A DNA stretch of 45,471 bases from Blastococcus capsensis (GCF_030165005.1 NZ_JASNNW010000029.1:1-45471), one strand, 5' to 3'; positions 30,328 to 38,771 are shown, counted from the first letter of the stretch. A program made the numbers and translations. The notes: generated by a model not told the origin, from the sequence alone.

Positions 30328-30951
30328 GTGCGTGTGTGGAGTCTGCTGACACGGGTGGCGGGGGCCGGCGTCCTGGCCGTCCTGCTGTTCGTGGCCTCCA
30401 CCGCGCTGGCCATCTGGTACACCGCCCGGCAGGACACCCGGCCGTCGTCGGACGCGATCGTCGTGCTCGGCTCGGCGCAGTACAACGGTGTCCCGTCGTC
30501 GATCTTCGAGGCGCGGCTCGAGCACGCGCTCTCCCTGCACGAGCAGGGCGTGGCCCCGGTGATCGTGACCGTCGGCGGCAAGGCGGCCGGCGACCAGTTC
30601 ACCGAGGCCGAGGCCGGCCGCGACTACCTGGCCGCGGCCGGCGTGCCCGCCGACGCGCTGCTCGCCGTGCCCGAGGGTGTGGACACCCTCGAGAGCATGC
30701 GGGTGGTCGCCACGGCCTCCGCCGAGCGGGGCTGGGAGAGCGCCGTCCTGGTCACCGACCCCTGGCACGCGATGCGGGCCGAGCGCATGGCCCAGGACGC
30801 CGGGATGGACGCCGTGAGCTCACCGACGCGGCAGGGCCCGGCGGTGCAGACCCGCGCCACCCAGTTCCGGTACATCCTGCGGGAGACTGCTGCCTACCTG
30901 CTCTACCGCGTGACCGGCGAGAGCGTCGCCGGTGCACCCGGCATCGGCTGA
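30328..30951 (+). CDS. YdcF/SanA-like DUF218 membrane protein
   Basis: 207 residues. One N-terminal membrane segment (VAGAGVLAVLLFVASTALAI), then a DUF218 domain facing outward: DAIVVLGSAQYNGVPSSIFE, RLEHALSLHEQGVAPVIVT, EGVDTLESMRVV and VLVTDPWHAMRAERMA. Family members (SanA, YdcF, ElyC) are linked to envelope integrity and vancomycin tolerance; the reaction is unknown. GTG start at 30328 without a clear ribosome site, so leaderless translation is possible. Confidence 0.82.
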   Translation: MRVWSLLTRVAGAGVLAVLLFVASTALAIWYTARQDTRPSSDAIVVLGSAQYNGVPSSIFEARLEHALSLHEQGVAPVIVTVGGKAAGDQFTEAEAGRDYLAAAGVPADALLAVPEGVDTLESMRVVATASAERGWESAVLVTDPWHAMRAERMAQDAGMDAVSSPTRQGPAVQTRATQFRYILRETAAYLLYRVTGESVAGAPGIG

Positions 30952-30964
30952 GGAAGGGACGACG

Positions 30965-31465
30965 GTGCTCGAACTGGGCGAGGCCGGCTCACACGGCTGC
31001 CCGCGGGGTGACGCGCCGGTCGTGCGCGATGGTGCGGTCGTCGCCGTGCTGCGCGCAGCGAGCTGGCGCCAGGCCGCCACGGCGGTCGTCGGCGACCGGG
31101 AGTGGCGGTTCGGCCGGCGTGCAGGTGAGTTCGTCGGCCGCTGGGCCACCGAGCCCGAGGACGCCGTGCGGCTGCGGGCCCTCCGGACGTCGTTCTGGAA
31201 GAACACGTGGGCCGCCGAGCTCGAGGGGAGGCCGGTGGAGATCGCGGCCGTCTCGATGTGGCAGAGCACGCACCGGATACTGAGCGGCGGCCGGCAGGTC
31301 GCGGAGAGCGGCTCGACCGGCGGCTGGTCACCGCTGTCCGCCGACGACTCGCCGCCCCTGCACCAGCAGGTCTTCCTGCGCTGGATGGAACTGGTGCTCC
31401 ACCGTCGCGACACCGCGGCCATCGACGCGGCGACGCCGGTCGCCGTCATCGGGGGGAACAGCTGA
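30965..31465 (+). CDS. Hypothetical protein upstream of dnaG
   Basis: 166 residues from GTG 30965, with GGAAGGGA upstream. Beta-rich pattern: VVRDGAVVAVLRAASWRQAA, ATAVVGDREWRFGRRAG, RALRTSFWKNTWAAELEGRP, then QVFLRWMELVLHRRD near the end. The alternating strands resemble the LURP-one/tubby-like scramblase fold, but I cannot confirm it. The stop overlaps the dnaG start by one base (TGATG), so it is co-translated with primase. Confidence 0.6.
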   Translation: MLELGEAGSHGCPRGDAPVVRDGAVVAVLRAASWRQAATAVVGDREWRFGRRAGEFVGRWATEPEDAVRLRALRTSFWKNTWAAELEGRPVEIAAVSMWQSTHRILSGGRQVAESGSTGGWSPLSADDSPPLHQQVFLRWMELVLHRRDTAAIDAATPVAVIGGNS

Positions 31466-33351
31466 TGGCCGGCCGGGGCCGGATCCGGGCCGCGGACATC
31501 GCGCTGGTCCGCGACCGCAGCAAGATCGACGAGATCGTCGGTGAGCACCTGCAGCTGAAGCGGGCCGGCGGCGGCAGCCTCAAGGGGCTGTGCCCGTTCC
31601 ACGACGAGAAATCGCCGTCCTTTCAAGTGACGCCGTCGCGAAACCTATTTCATTGTTTCGGGTGTGGGGTAGGCGGCGATGTCATTTCTTTTGTTCAGCA
31701 GATCGACCATCTCTCCTTTTCTGAGGCCGTCGAACTGCTGGCCAATCGCGCCAACGTCGAGCTCAAGTACGAGGACGACGGCGGCCGCCCGACTGCGGGC
31801 CCCGACCGGGCCTCGGTCGGCCAGCGGGCACGGCTGGTCTCGGCCAACACCGCCGCGGCCGCCTTCTACGCCGAGCAGCTGGGCAGCCCGGAGGCCGCGC
31901 CCGCCCGCCAGTTCCTCGCCGACCGCGCCTTCGACCGGCAGGTCGCGCTCGACTTCGGCTGCGGCTACGCGCCCGGCGGCTGGGACGCGCTCACCCGGCA
32001 CCTGCGCGCCAAGGGCTTCAGCCAGGCCGAGCTGGTCACCGGCGGCCTGGCCAAGGAGTCCTCGCGCGGCACGCTGATCGACCGGTTCCACCGGCGGCTG
32101 GTGTGGCCGATCCGGGACATCACCGGCGACGTCATCGGCTTCGGCGCCCGCAAGCTCATGGACGACGACCCGGGCCCCAAGTACCTCAACACCCCGGAGA
32201 CCCCGCTCTACAAGAAGAGCAGCGTCCTCTACGGCATCGACCGCGCCAAGCGCGACATCGCCAAGCGGCACCAGGCCGTCGTCGTCGAGGGTTACACCGA
32301 CGTGATGGCCTGCCACCTGGCCGGTGTGACGACGGCGGTGGCCTCCTGCGGCACCGCGTTCGGTGCCGAGCACATCGGCGTGCTCCGCCGGCTGCTGATG
32401 GACCAGGACGAGTTCCGTGGCGAGGTGGTCTACACCTTCGACGGCGACGCGGCCGGCCAGGCCGCGGCGATGAAGACCTTCGCCGAGGACCAGCGGTTCG
32501 TCGGGCAGACGTTCGTCGCCGTGGAGTCGGAGGGGCGCGACCCGTGCGAGCTGAGGCAGGAGCACGGCGACGCCGCCGTCCGCGACCTCGTCGCCCGTCG
32601 CGCCCCGCTCATCGCGTTCGTGCTCAAGACGACGCTGGCCGGCTACGACCTGAACACCGTCGAGGGCCGGGTGGCCGCGCTCGAGAAGACGGTGCCGTTG
32701 GTGGCCGGCATCAAGGACCACGCGTTGCGGCCGGCCTACGCCCGGGAACTCGCCGGGATGATCGGCAACACCGACGAGGCCGAGGTGCTCGAGCGCGTCC
32801 GGCGACTCACCGGTGACGGGGGAGGAGCCGCGCCCCGGGGCCGGTCGCGCGCACCCAAGCGGACCCCGGACGATGCCGCGATCGCCGTCGAGCGGGAGGC
32901 GGTCAAGGCCGCGCTGCAGACGCCGGAGTACGCGGGCCCCGCCTTCGACGGCGTCCCGCCGAGCGCCTACACCGACCCCGACTACGCCGCCGTGGCCGCG
33001 GCGGTGGCCGGGGCCGGCGGTGCGGCCTCCGCGGCCGTCACCGGGCCGGCCTGGCTGGACGAGGTCGCCGCGCACTGCGGGCAGGAGAGCGCCCGCGCGC
33101 TGCTCACGGCCCTGGCGGTGGAGCCGATGCGGTCGGTCACCGGCGAGCCGGATCCGACGTACGTCAACGCGATCATGGCCCGGCTCCAGGAGATGGCGAC
33201 GGTGCGGGAGATCGCCGCGCTCAAGGGGCGGCTGCAGCGAATGAACCCCGTCGAGCAGGCCGACGACTACATGAAGGCGTTCAAGCAGCTGATGGACCTC
33301 GAGCAGCTGGCCATCTCGTTGCGCAAGCGGGCCATCGGTGGTCTCGGATGA
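31465..33351 (+). CDS. dnaG: DNA primase DnaG
   Basis: 628 residues. Makes RNA primers for replication. N-terminal zinc domain with CPFHDEKSPSFQV and CFGCGVGGDVISF. The TOPRIM core has VVVEGYTDVMACHLAGV and YTFDGDAAGQAA. The C-terminal helicase-binding domain is about 150 residues, ending LEQLAISLRKRAIGG. Codons around 31605-31750 (zinc domain) are strikingly AT-rich compared with the rest of the gene. Start ATG 31465 overlaps the previous stop; the stop overlaps the next start (ATGA). Confidence 0.97.
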   Translation: MAGRGRIRAADIALVRDRSKIDEIVGEHLQLKRAGGGSLKGLCPFHDEKSPSFQVTPSRNLFHCFGCGVGGDVISFVQQIDHLSFSEAVELLANRANVELKYEDDGGRPTAGPDRASVGQRARLVSANTAAAAFYAEQLGSPEAAPARQFLADRAFDRQVALDFGCGYAPGGWDALTRHLRAKGFSQAELVTGGLAKESSRGTLIDRFHRRLVWPIRDITGDVIGFGARKLMDDDPGPKYLNTPETPLYKKSSVLYGIDRAKRDIAKRHQAVVVEGYTDVMACHLAGVTTAVASCGTAFGAEHIGVLRRLLMDQDEFRGEVVYTFDGDAAGQAAAMKTFAEDQRFVGQTFVAVESEGRDPCELRQEHGDAAVRDLVARRAPLIAFVLKTTLAGYDLNTVEGRVAALEKTVPLVAGIKDHALRPAYARELAGMIGNTDEAEVLERVRRLTGDGGGAAPRGRSRAPKRTPDDAAIAVEREAVKAALQTPEYAGPAFDGVPPSAYTDPDYAAVAAAVAGAGGAASAAVTGPAWLDEVAAHCGQESARALLTALAVEPMRSVTGEPDPTYVNAIMARLQEMATVREIAALKGRLQRMNPVEQADDYMKAFKQLMDLEQLAISLRKRAIGGLG

Positions 33352-33902
33352 GCTTTCTCGACCAGGTCCGGCGACGGTTCGCGCGGCCACCCGAGGCGGT
33401 GCGGGCGGCGGTGGCGGCCGATCCGGACGAGCAGGTGCTGGCGTGGGGCGTGCTCGCCCGCGACGCCGGCTGGCTGGCCGCCACCTCGCGCGGCCTGCGC
33501 CGGGTCGGTGCGGCGGAGGGTGACGACCTGCTGCCGTGGCACGAGGTGGGGCACGCCCGCTGGGCCGCCACCACCGGCGGCGGCACGTTCGACGTCACCC
33601 CGCTGACCGAGGTGGAGCCGGGCGTGCAGGCCCGGCTGCCCGTGGTGCGGCACGTGCTCACCGACGCCGGTGACCTGCCCGCGATCGTGCGCCGGCGGGT
33701 GGACCAGACCATCGTGACCAGCCGGCGGGTGCCGCTCCCCGGCCAGGGCGGACTGCTCCTGGTGGCCCGCCGGGTGCCCGGTCAGGCCGCCCGGGAGTGG
33801 ACGGTGGTCTTCGACGACGACGGCCAACGCGACGACCCGGTGGCCCGGGAGACGGCGCGGCGGAAGCTCGCCGAGGCGCTGGCCGCGGAACAGCCCGACT
33901 GA
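33348..33902 (+). CDS. Hypothetical protein downstream of dnaG
   Basis: 184 residues, soluble. Repeated beta pattern: EQVLAWGVLARDAGWLAATS, then HEVGHARWAATTGGGTFDV, VVRHVLTDAGDLPAIVRRRV and WTVVFDDDG. It looks like the short PH-like/'DUF' proteins found in actinobacteria, without catalytic signatures. Overlaps dnaG by ATGA, so it is part of the same transcript. Function unknown. Confidence 0.65.
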   Translation: MSFLDQVRRRFARPPEAVRAAVAADPDEQVLAWGVLARDAGWLAATSRGLRRVGAAEGDDLLPWHEVGHARWAATTGGGTFDVTPLTEVEPGVQARLPVVRHVLTDAGDLPAIVRRRVDQTIVTSRRVPLPGQGGLLLVARRVPGQAAREWTVVFDDDGQRDDPVARETARRKLAEALAAEQPD

Positions 33903-33915
33903 GCCGGGCGCACGC

Positions 33916-34125
33916 TCAGCGCGGGGGCTCGCTGCCCAGCTGGGCCTTGAGCGTGGAGACGGCGTCGTCGGCCTTGGCCTGGGCCATGCCGGCGATGCTC
34001 TGCAGGCGCGGGTCGTCCTTGGCCTGTTCCCAGGCGCGACGGATCTGCTCGTAACGCTCGCGGCCGGCCCGTGCCCCGAGCACGTAGCCAGCACCGAATC
34101 CGGCGAGGAACGACAGCTTGGCCAC
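33916..34125 (-). CDS. Small YtxH-like membrane protein
   Basis: 69 residues from GTG 34125, with GGAGG six bases upstream. The N-terminal glycine-rich hydrophobic segment LSFLAGFGAGYVLGARAGRE is typical of YtxH-type proteins. The rest is an amphipathic helix (RYEQIRRAWEQAKDDPRLQS, then MAQAKADDAVSTLKAQLG). Probably membrane-associated; no known reaction. Confidence 0.7.
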   Translation of the reverse strand: MAKLSFLAGFGAGYVLGARAGRERYEQIRRAWEQAKDDPRLQSIAGMAQAKADDAVSTLKAQLGSEPPR

Positions 34126-34263
34126 GGGGAACCTCCAGGGTGTACGGGCGGTGAACGACGGACACGCTACCTGTGGCGCACAACGCTTCGCCGCCTGCGA
34201 GCCGCACGCGGACCCGTCCTGAGCGTGGGGTACTCTCGTCGGGCCAGCGGGTCGCACCGCTGA

Positions 34264-34336
34264 TCCCCCGTAGCTCAATTGGCAGAGCATGCGACTGTTA
34301 ATCGCAGGGTTATTGGTTCGAGTCCAATCGGGGGAG
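34264..34336 (+). tRNA. tRNA-Asn (anticodon GTT)
   Basis: Cloverleaf by eye: acceptor TCCCCCG (34264-34270) pairs fully with CGGGGGA (34329-34335); D-arm GCTC/GAGC; anticodon loop CTGTTAA with GTT at 34297-34299; T-arm ATTGG-TTCGAGT-CCAAT. No CCA is encoded. A possible -10 box, TACTCT, lies at 34231. The gene is followed by a terminator hairpin and an integrase remnant, so it is the likely integration site of the downstream island. Confidence 0.96.
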
Positions 34337-34345
34337 CGCAACCAG

Positions 34346-34382
34346 GGCTCTGGCCAGCGAGTTCGCTGACCGGAGCCTTTTT
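34346..34382 (+). terminator. Rho-independent terminator of tRNA-Asn
   Basis: GGCTCTGGCCAGC (34346-34358), loop GAGTTC, GCTGACCGGAGCC (34365-34377), then TTTTT. The stem pairs throughout if two wobble pairs are allowed. This is the clearest intrinsic terminator in the window. Confidence 0.88.
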
Positions 34383-34445
34383 CCATGACCTGACCCGGAC
34401 CCGTCGGGCATCCTTTGGACATCCGGAACGGATGAGGAGGATGCC

Positions 34446-35060
34446 GTGGGTCGGCCACCGCTCCCGCTCGCACGTACGGCAGGGTCCTCTTCATCGCGCA
34501 GCCCAGCGGTCAAGTCGAGGTCAGGGCGAAGTTCCGGGACTTCGACGGCCGGGTCCGGCTGGTGTCCAAGACGGGCCCATCCCGGGCAGCGGCCGAGCGG
34601 GCGCTGAAGGCCGAGCTGACCGGCCGCCAAGCGCCCGGCGGTATGGGTGCGGTCACTTCCGCGACGCGAATGGTCACGTCGGCCGATGCCTGGGTGGAGG
34701 CCCACCAGGGCTGGTCGACCGGCACACAGCGCACCTACCGGTCGGTGGTCAGCAAGCAGGTCAAGCCGACCTTCGGTCAGCTGTGCGGCCGCGAGGTGAT
34801 TCCCGGCGTGGTGGGCCAGGCGCTGTCCGCCATCGCCGAGAGCAGCGGACCGGGTGCGGCCAAGACAGCGCGGGCGTGCCTCTCCGGGACGTTCGCACTG
34901 GCGATCCAGGACGGCGCGCCATCGCGGTGAATCCGGTGCGCGACTCGACCGCCAAGATCAGCGGTGGTAGGCGCGCGCCGCGCGCACTCACGGCGGCAGA
35001 GACCTGACGACTCGTCGAGTTGTTCCGGACCAGCGACCGCGCGGTCGAGCTGACGGGCAC
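34446..35060 (+). pseudogene. Tyrosine recombinase (phage-type integrase), degraded N-terminal remnant
   Basis: The pieces line up as an actinobacterial integrase N-terminus but not in one frame. GTG at 34446 starts MGRPPLPL; a one-base loss near 34470 shifts the frame to TYGRVLFIAQPSGQVEVRAK and then SKTGPSRAAAERALKAEL. The SAM-like DNA-binding part includes STGTQRTYRSVVSKQVKPTF. A second shift near 34920 leads to NPVRD and RAPRALTAAE, followed by an in-frame TGA and RLVELFRTSDRAVEL. The sequence then stops before any catalytic R-H-R-Y residues. It cannot be active. Placement after tRNA-Asn is typical of integrative elements. Confidence 0.85.
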
Positions 35061-35089
35061 GGCCTTCGATGGCATCACCATCGAAGGCC
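35061..35089. terminator. Perfect palindrome downstream of the permease operon
   Basis: GGCCTTCGATGG-CATCA-CCATCGAAGGCC has a 12-bp perfect stem and lies 22 bases beyond the operon's last stop codon, next to the integrase remnant. No T-run on either side. A terminator for the minus-strand operon is the simplest reading; it may also be an element-end or recombinase site. Confidence 0.55.
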
Positions 35090-35110
35090 GCGCCCATGCG
35101 TAGCAACAGA

Positions 35111-37069
35111 TCAGTGCGCCGACGGTGCCACCGTGGCGCGGTACTGGCGCCAGCCTCCGTGCGCGGTGATCTCCGGATGGGCTTCGGCCATCTCGCGGGC
35201 GTAGAGGATCCCTGGCACCACGCGTCCGTCGATCAGTTCGACGGGGCCGCGATACAGGCCGGGGGGCTCACCCTCGATCACCTTGAGCAACACCTCGATG
35301 GGGATCTGGTAGAGCTCCCCCGAGATCGACGCGCCCTGCTCGCCATCGTTGACCTGGTACATGCCCGGGTGCACGTCGCCGATGGTGTGCACCCGGTACT
35401 TCGGCGCGGTCGCGGTCTCCTCGAGCAGTTCCGCGCCGGCCAGGTTGCCGTGCAGCTCCAGGCCGCGCATGAGCGTGCCGTTGACGAACAGCAACTCGTC
35501 GTCCAGGACCCCGTCGTCGTCGTTGCGCCCCTGCCAGCCGAAGTAGGCCAGGATCACGGCGAGGAAGACGTACCCGAGGGTGACCGCAGGGGACGCGTTG
35601 ATGCCGACTTCCAGCGCATTGATCAGCCCGACGAACGACAGCACCGCCCCGACGGCGGCGGTGACCGCCGCCGCGTACATCTTCCGATCGATGACGAAGC
35701 AGGCGATCGCGCCGAGGACGATGCCGACGAGCACGGCCCCCTGCCCGAGCAGCTTGAGCCCGTCGTAGACCACGCCGTTCTCGACCAGTGTGGCGACGCC
35801 GACGGTGCCGGCGTCCGTGCCCGCGGCGGCCAGGGCGTTGTCGATCTGCCCGGTCGCCCACTCGGCCAGGCTCGGCAGCATCGCCAGCACGATGGCCGGG
35901 GCGTACCGGCGCGCGCTGACGTTGAACGCCTGGGCGCCGATCACCAAACCGATGTAGAGCAGCACCGGCACCAGCGCCTGCATCGGGAAGATCGCCAGGA
36001 AGGTGCCGACCAACCCGGTGAAGGCCACGACGGCGACCACGATCCCGGTCACCAGTGAGTAGCCGATGCGCCCGCCGACCTGCTTCCACCCCGGGTGGCC
36101 GATGTAGACGGCCGGCGGGAACGGTGATCCGAGGAACGAACCGATCACCGCGCCCAGCCCGTCGGCCGATAGCACCTGCCGCACCGAGTAGCGGTCACCC
36201 GCGGCGGCCGCAGACTCCACGTTCGTCATGCCCTCGGTGAAGTTGTAGATGCCGAGCGGGATGGCCGAGGCCAGCAGCGGAGCGATGTCCTGCAGCCCGG
36301 TGATCACGTCCCCGGTCGGGAACGGCAGCCGCAACGCGAGGTCGGAGATGGACTCGGCGACCGCGCTCGGCTGCAGGATGCCCGACCAGCCGGCGAGCAC
36401 GCCGATCCAGGCCACCGCCGTGGCGACCAGGACGGCGAGCAGACCCACCGGGACGCCGAAGGGCATCTGCCGGCTGCCCAGCCAGCCGACCAGGATGAAC
36501 GCCAGCGCGATGAACGCGATCCACGGCGCCTGCCACATCTGCGCGGCCGGGCTCATCGAGATGAAGGTGATCGAGATACCGGCGAGCGCGCCGAGCAGCG
36601 CCGCCCGCGGGGTCCAGCGGCGGATGTACGGCCCGAACACCGCGCCGAGCAGCACGATGCAGCCGATGATGAAGGCCCACGCCAGACCGGCCCGCCAGGC
36701 GGTCAGCGCATCGCCGGTGGCCAGCAGCACCGGCAGCATGACGACGAACACCACGATGAACGTGTGCGGGACGCTCGGGCCGTACGGCAGCGCCGTCACG
36801 TCGCTGCGTTGCTCGCGCCGGGCCAGCCGCCGGGCCAGGAACGCGTACCAGATGTTGCCCAGGGGCAGGGCGATGCCCAGCGCCGGCAGGATGCGCCCGT
36901 ACACGGTGTCGGCGGGGATCTGCACGACGGCCAGGCACAGCCCGGTGAGCACGATGACGTTCAGCAGAACGTTGGTGCCGAGGCCGAACAGGCCGTTCCA
37001 GTCGCCCTTGACCCACCACTTGGCCACGTCGGGCCGGGTGCCGCTCGTCGCTCCGACCTTCTCGCTCAT
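35111..37069 (-). CDS. Purine/xanthine-permease-like transporter fused to allophanate hydrolase C-terminal-like domain
   Basis: 652 residues. Residues 1 to about 515 form a polytopic transporter of the xanthine/uracil permease (NCS2/AzgA-like) superfamily, with segments such as GLGTNVLLNVIVLTGLCLAV and SAIPLGIYNFTEGMTNVES. Residues about 523-652 resemble the C-terminal domain of AtzF-type allophanate hydrolase (gamma-glutamylcyclotransferase-like fold): LLFVNGTLMRGLELHGNL, TAPKYRVHTIGDVHPGMY, PPGLYRGPVELIDGRVVPGI, PEITAHGGWRQYRA. In a yeast allophanate hydrolase that domain acts on N-carboxycarbamate. The frame between the parts is continuous. The ATG at 37069 overlaps the hydrolase stop (ATGA). 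The substrate is probably a small carbamoylated N-compound, by context. Confidence 0.82.
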   Translation of the reverse strand: MSEKVGATSGTRPDVAKWWVKGDWNGLFGLGTNVLLNVIVLTGLCLAVVQIPADTVYGRILPALGIALPLGNIWYAFLARRLARREQRSDVTALPYGPSVPHTFIVVFVVMLPVLLATGDALTAWRAGLAWAFIIGCIVLLGAVFGPYIRRWTPRAALLGALAGISITFISMSPAAQMWQAPWIAFIALAFILVGWLGSRQMPFGVPVGLLAVLVATAVAWIGVLAGWSGILQPSAVAESISDLALRLPFPTGDVITGLQDIAPLLASAIPLGIYNFTEGMTNVESAAAAGDRYSVRQVLSADGLGAVIGSFLGSPFPPAVYIGHPGWKQVGGRIGYSLVTGIVVAVVAFTGLVGTFLAIFPMQALVPVLLYIGLVIGAQAFNVSARRYAPAIVLAMLPSLAEWATGQIDNALAAAGTDAGTVGVATLVENGVVYDGLKLLGQGAVLVGIVLGAIACFVIDRKMYAAAVTAAVGAVLSFVGLINALEVGINASPAVTLGYVFLAVILAYFGWQGRNDDDGVLDDELLFVNGTLMRGLELHGNLAGAELLEETATAPKYRVHTIGDVHPGMYQVNDGEQGASISGELYQIPIEVLLKVIEGEPPGLYRGPVELIDGRVVPGILYAREMAEAHPEITAHGGWRQYRATVAPSAH

Positions 37070-37758
37070 CTCACGTTCTCCGTCTGTACGGGGGACCGGT
37101 CCAGCGCGCTCAGCAGATCGGCGGACGTGCCGACCCAGCCGACGATCCCGCCCTGGGCGGCGAACATCGCCAGGGCCGAGGCATGGAACTCGGGGAAGTA
37201 CGACCCGGTGCAGTCCGAGAGGACGAGCGACTCGAAGCCGCGGTCGTTCGCCTCTCGCACCGTGGACTGGACGCACACCTCGGTGGTCACGCCGGTGACG
37301 ACCAGGTGCGTGATGCCCCGTGCCCGGAGGATCGTCTCCAGGTCGGTGGCGTAGAAGGAGCCCTTGCCAGGCTTGTCCAGCAGGACCTCGCCCGGCTGGG
37401 GGGCGAGCTCGGGGACGATGTCGTGACCGGCCGAGCCGCGCACGAGCAGCCGACCCATGGGCCCTTCGTCGCCGATCCGCAGCGTCGGGTTGCCGCGGTC
37501 CCGCTTGGCCGGGAACAGGTCGGTCAGGTCGGGACGGTGCCCTTCCCGGGTGTGGATGACGGTCAGGCCGCGCTCCCGGAAAGCGGACAGCACGGCTCGG
37601 GTGGGCTCGATGGTGCTGCGCAGCCGGGACACGTCGTTGCCCAGTGACTCTCCGAATCCCCCGGCCTCGACGAAGTCCCGCTGGAAGTCGATGCACAGCA
37701 GCGCGACGCGCGCCGCGTCGAACACGTAGGGGTGGGGCTCGGCCTGGACCGTGATCAT
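37066..37758 (-). CDS. Isochorismatase-fold cysteine hydrolase, biuret hydrolase-like
   Basis: 230 residues. Amidohydrolase of the isochorismatase-like superfamily with the triad Asp24 (LLCIDFQRDF), Lys129 (LLDKPGKGSFYATDLE) and Cys162 (TGVTTEVCVQSTVREANDRG). The spacing (105 and 33 residues) and blocks such as HTREGHRPDLTDL and DIVPEL resemble biuret hydrolase from memory, but related ureidoacrylate or oxamate-type amidases are possible. I choose ATG 37758 because AGGAG lies six bases upstream; an upstream ATG at 37779 would overlap the arcC stop. No metal site. In context it would release ammonia from an amide or ureide. Confidence 0.8.
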   Translation of the reverse strand: MITVQAEPHPYVFDAARVALLCIDFQRDFVEAGGFGESLGNDVSRLRSTIEPTRAVLSAFRERGLTVIHTREGHRPDLTDLFPAKRDRGNPTLRIGDEGPMGRLLVRGSAGHDIVPELAPQPGEVLLDKPGKGSFYATDLETILRARGITHLVVTGVTTEVCVQSTVREANDRGFESLVLSDCTGSYFPEFHASALAMFAAQGGIVGWVGTSADLLSALDRSPVQTENVR

Positions 37759-37775
37759 GGTGTTCTCCTGTTGCC

Positions 37776-38771
37776 TCATCGAGCGGCTCCCGGCGACTCG
37801 GCCGGAGCCTGCCCGGCCGGCGCGGTGATGTGGGTCCCTGCCTGGCCCGCGAGGGCCTCACGCAGCTTCGGCAGTGAGGTGATGACGGCGCGCTGGCCGC
37901 CGTCCTGCAGGAACTGCAGCGCGGATTCGACCTTCGGGCCCATCGACCCGGCGGGGAACTCCCCGGCCTCGACATGACCGCGCATCTCCGTCGCGCTCAC
38001 GTCGGCCAGCGCCCGCTGGCCGGGGGTACCGAAGCCGACGTAGACCTGGTCCACGCCGGTGACGAGCACCAGCGTGTCCACGTCGACGGTGGCCGCCAGG
38101 ACGGCGGACGCGCGGTCCTTGTCGATGACCGCATCCACGCTCTGCCACCCCTGCTCGGTCTGCACCACCGGAATGCCACCGCCGCCCGCGGCGATCACGA
38201 CGGCCCCGCTGCTGGCCAGGGCGCGGATCTGGTCGGCTTCGATGATGCGGCGGGGATGGGGACTGGCCACCACGCGCCGGAAGATACCCGGCGACGTCTC
38301 GGTGACCGACCAGCCTTCTTGCGCCGCCCGCAGCCGGGCGACCTCGGCCTTCATAGGAGAGCCGATCGGCTTGGCCGGGGCGGCGAACGCCGGATCGTCC
38401 GGGTCGATCTCCGCGTGCGTGAGCACGCCCACCGCGCGTGTACTCACACCACGTCGGTCCAGCGCGGAGTCGATCGCGATCGCGAGCAGGTGGCCGATGC
38501 CGCCCTGGGAGTCGGCGACGGCCAGCCAGAGCGGGAGGTCGGGCAGCCCTTCGATGCCGGCCTCGGGGGCGACGAGCTCGCCCCGGCGCAGGATGAAGCC
38601 GACCTGCGGCCCGTTGCCGTGGCTGACCAGCACCGTCCACCCGTCCGCCACGAGTTCGGCGACCTGGTCCGCGAAGGCCGCGGCACGCTCCTGCTGGAGA
38701 GGGACCGAGCCCGGCTCCCCGTCGAGCACGAGGGCGTTGCCCCCGATGGCGACCAGTGCGGTGCGGCTCAT
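37776..38771 (-). CDS. arcC: Carbamate kinase
   Basis: 331 residues. Amino-acid kinase fold: ALVAIGGNALVLDGEPGSVP, VLVSHGNGPQVGFILRRGEL, AAGGGGIPVVQTEQG, VDAVIDKDRASAVLAATVDV and FPAGSMGPKVESALQFL. Physiologically it converts carbamoyl phosphate + ADP to carbamate + ATP, the energy-yielding step. No arginine deiminase or ornithine carbamoyltransferase lies nearby; the partner instead is the FdrA/DUF1116/DUF2877 set, as with the carbamate kinase in the E. coli fdrA region. The ATG overlaps the DUF1116 stop (ATGA). Confidence 0.95.
   Translation of the reverse strand: MSRTALVAIGGNALVLDGEPGSVPLQQERAAAFADQVAELVADGWTVLVSHGNGPQVGFILRRGELVAPEAGIEGLPDLPLWLAVADSQGGIGHLLAIAIDSALDRRGVSTRAVGVLTHAEIDPDDPAFAAPAKPIGSPMKAEVARLRAAQEGWSVTETSPGIFRRVVASPHPRRIIEADQIRALASSGAVVIAAGGGGIPVVQTEQGWQSVDAVIDKDRASAVLAATVDVDTLVLVTGVDQVYVGFGTPGQRALADVSATEMRGHVEAGEFPAGSMGPKVESALQFLQDGGQRAVITSLPKLREALAGQAGTHITAPAGQAPAESPGAAR

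Noticed and set aside
34562..34930. Functional small integrase or excisionase
   Set aside because: The frame is only the middle of a larger integrase whose start and end lie in other frames; it lacks the catalytic domain.
37066..37758. Nicotinamidase or true isochorismatase
   Set aside because: The triad fits the superfamily, but there is no metal-binding motif of nicotinamidases and no siderophore genes. The blocks and context point to a biuret/ureide-type amidase.
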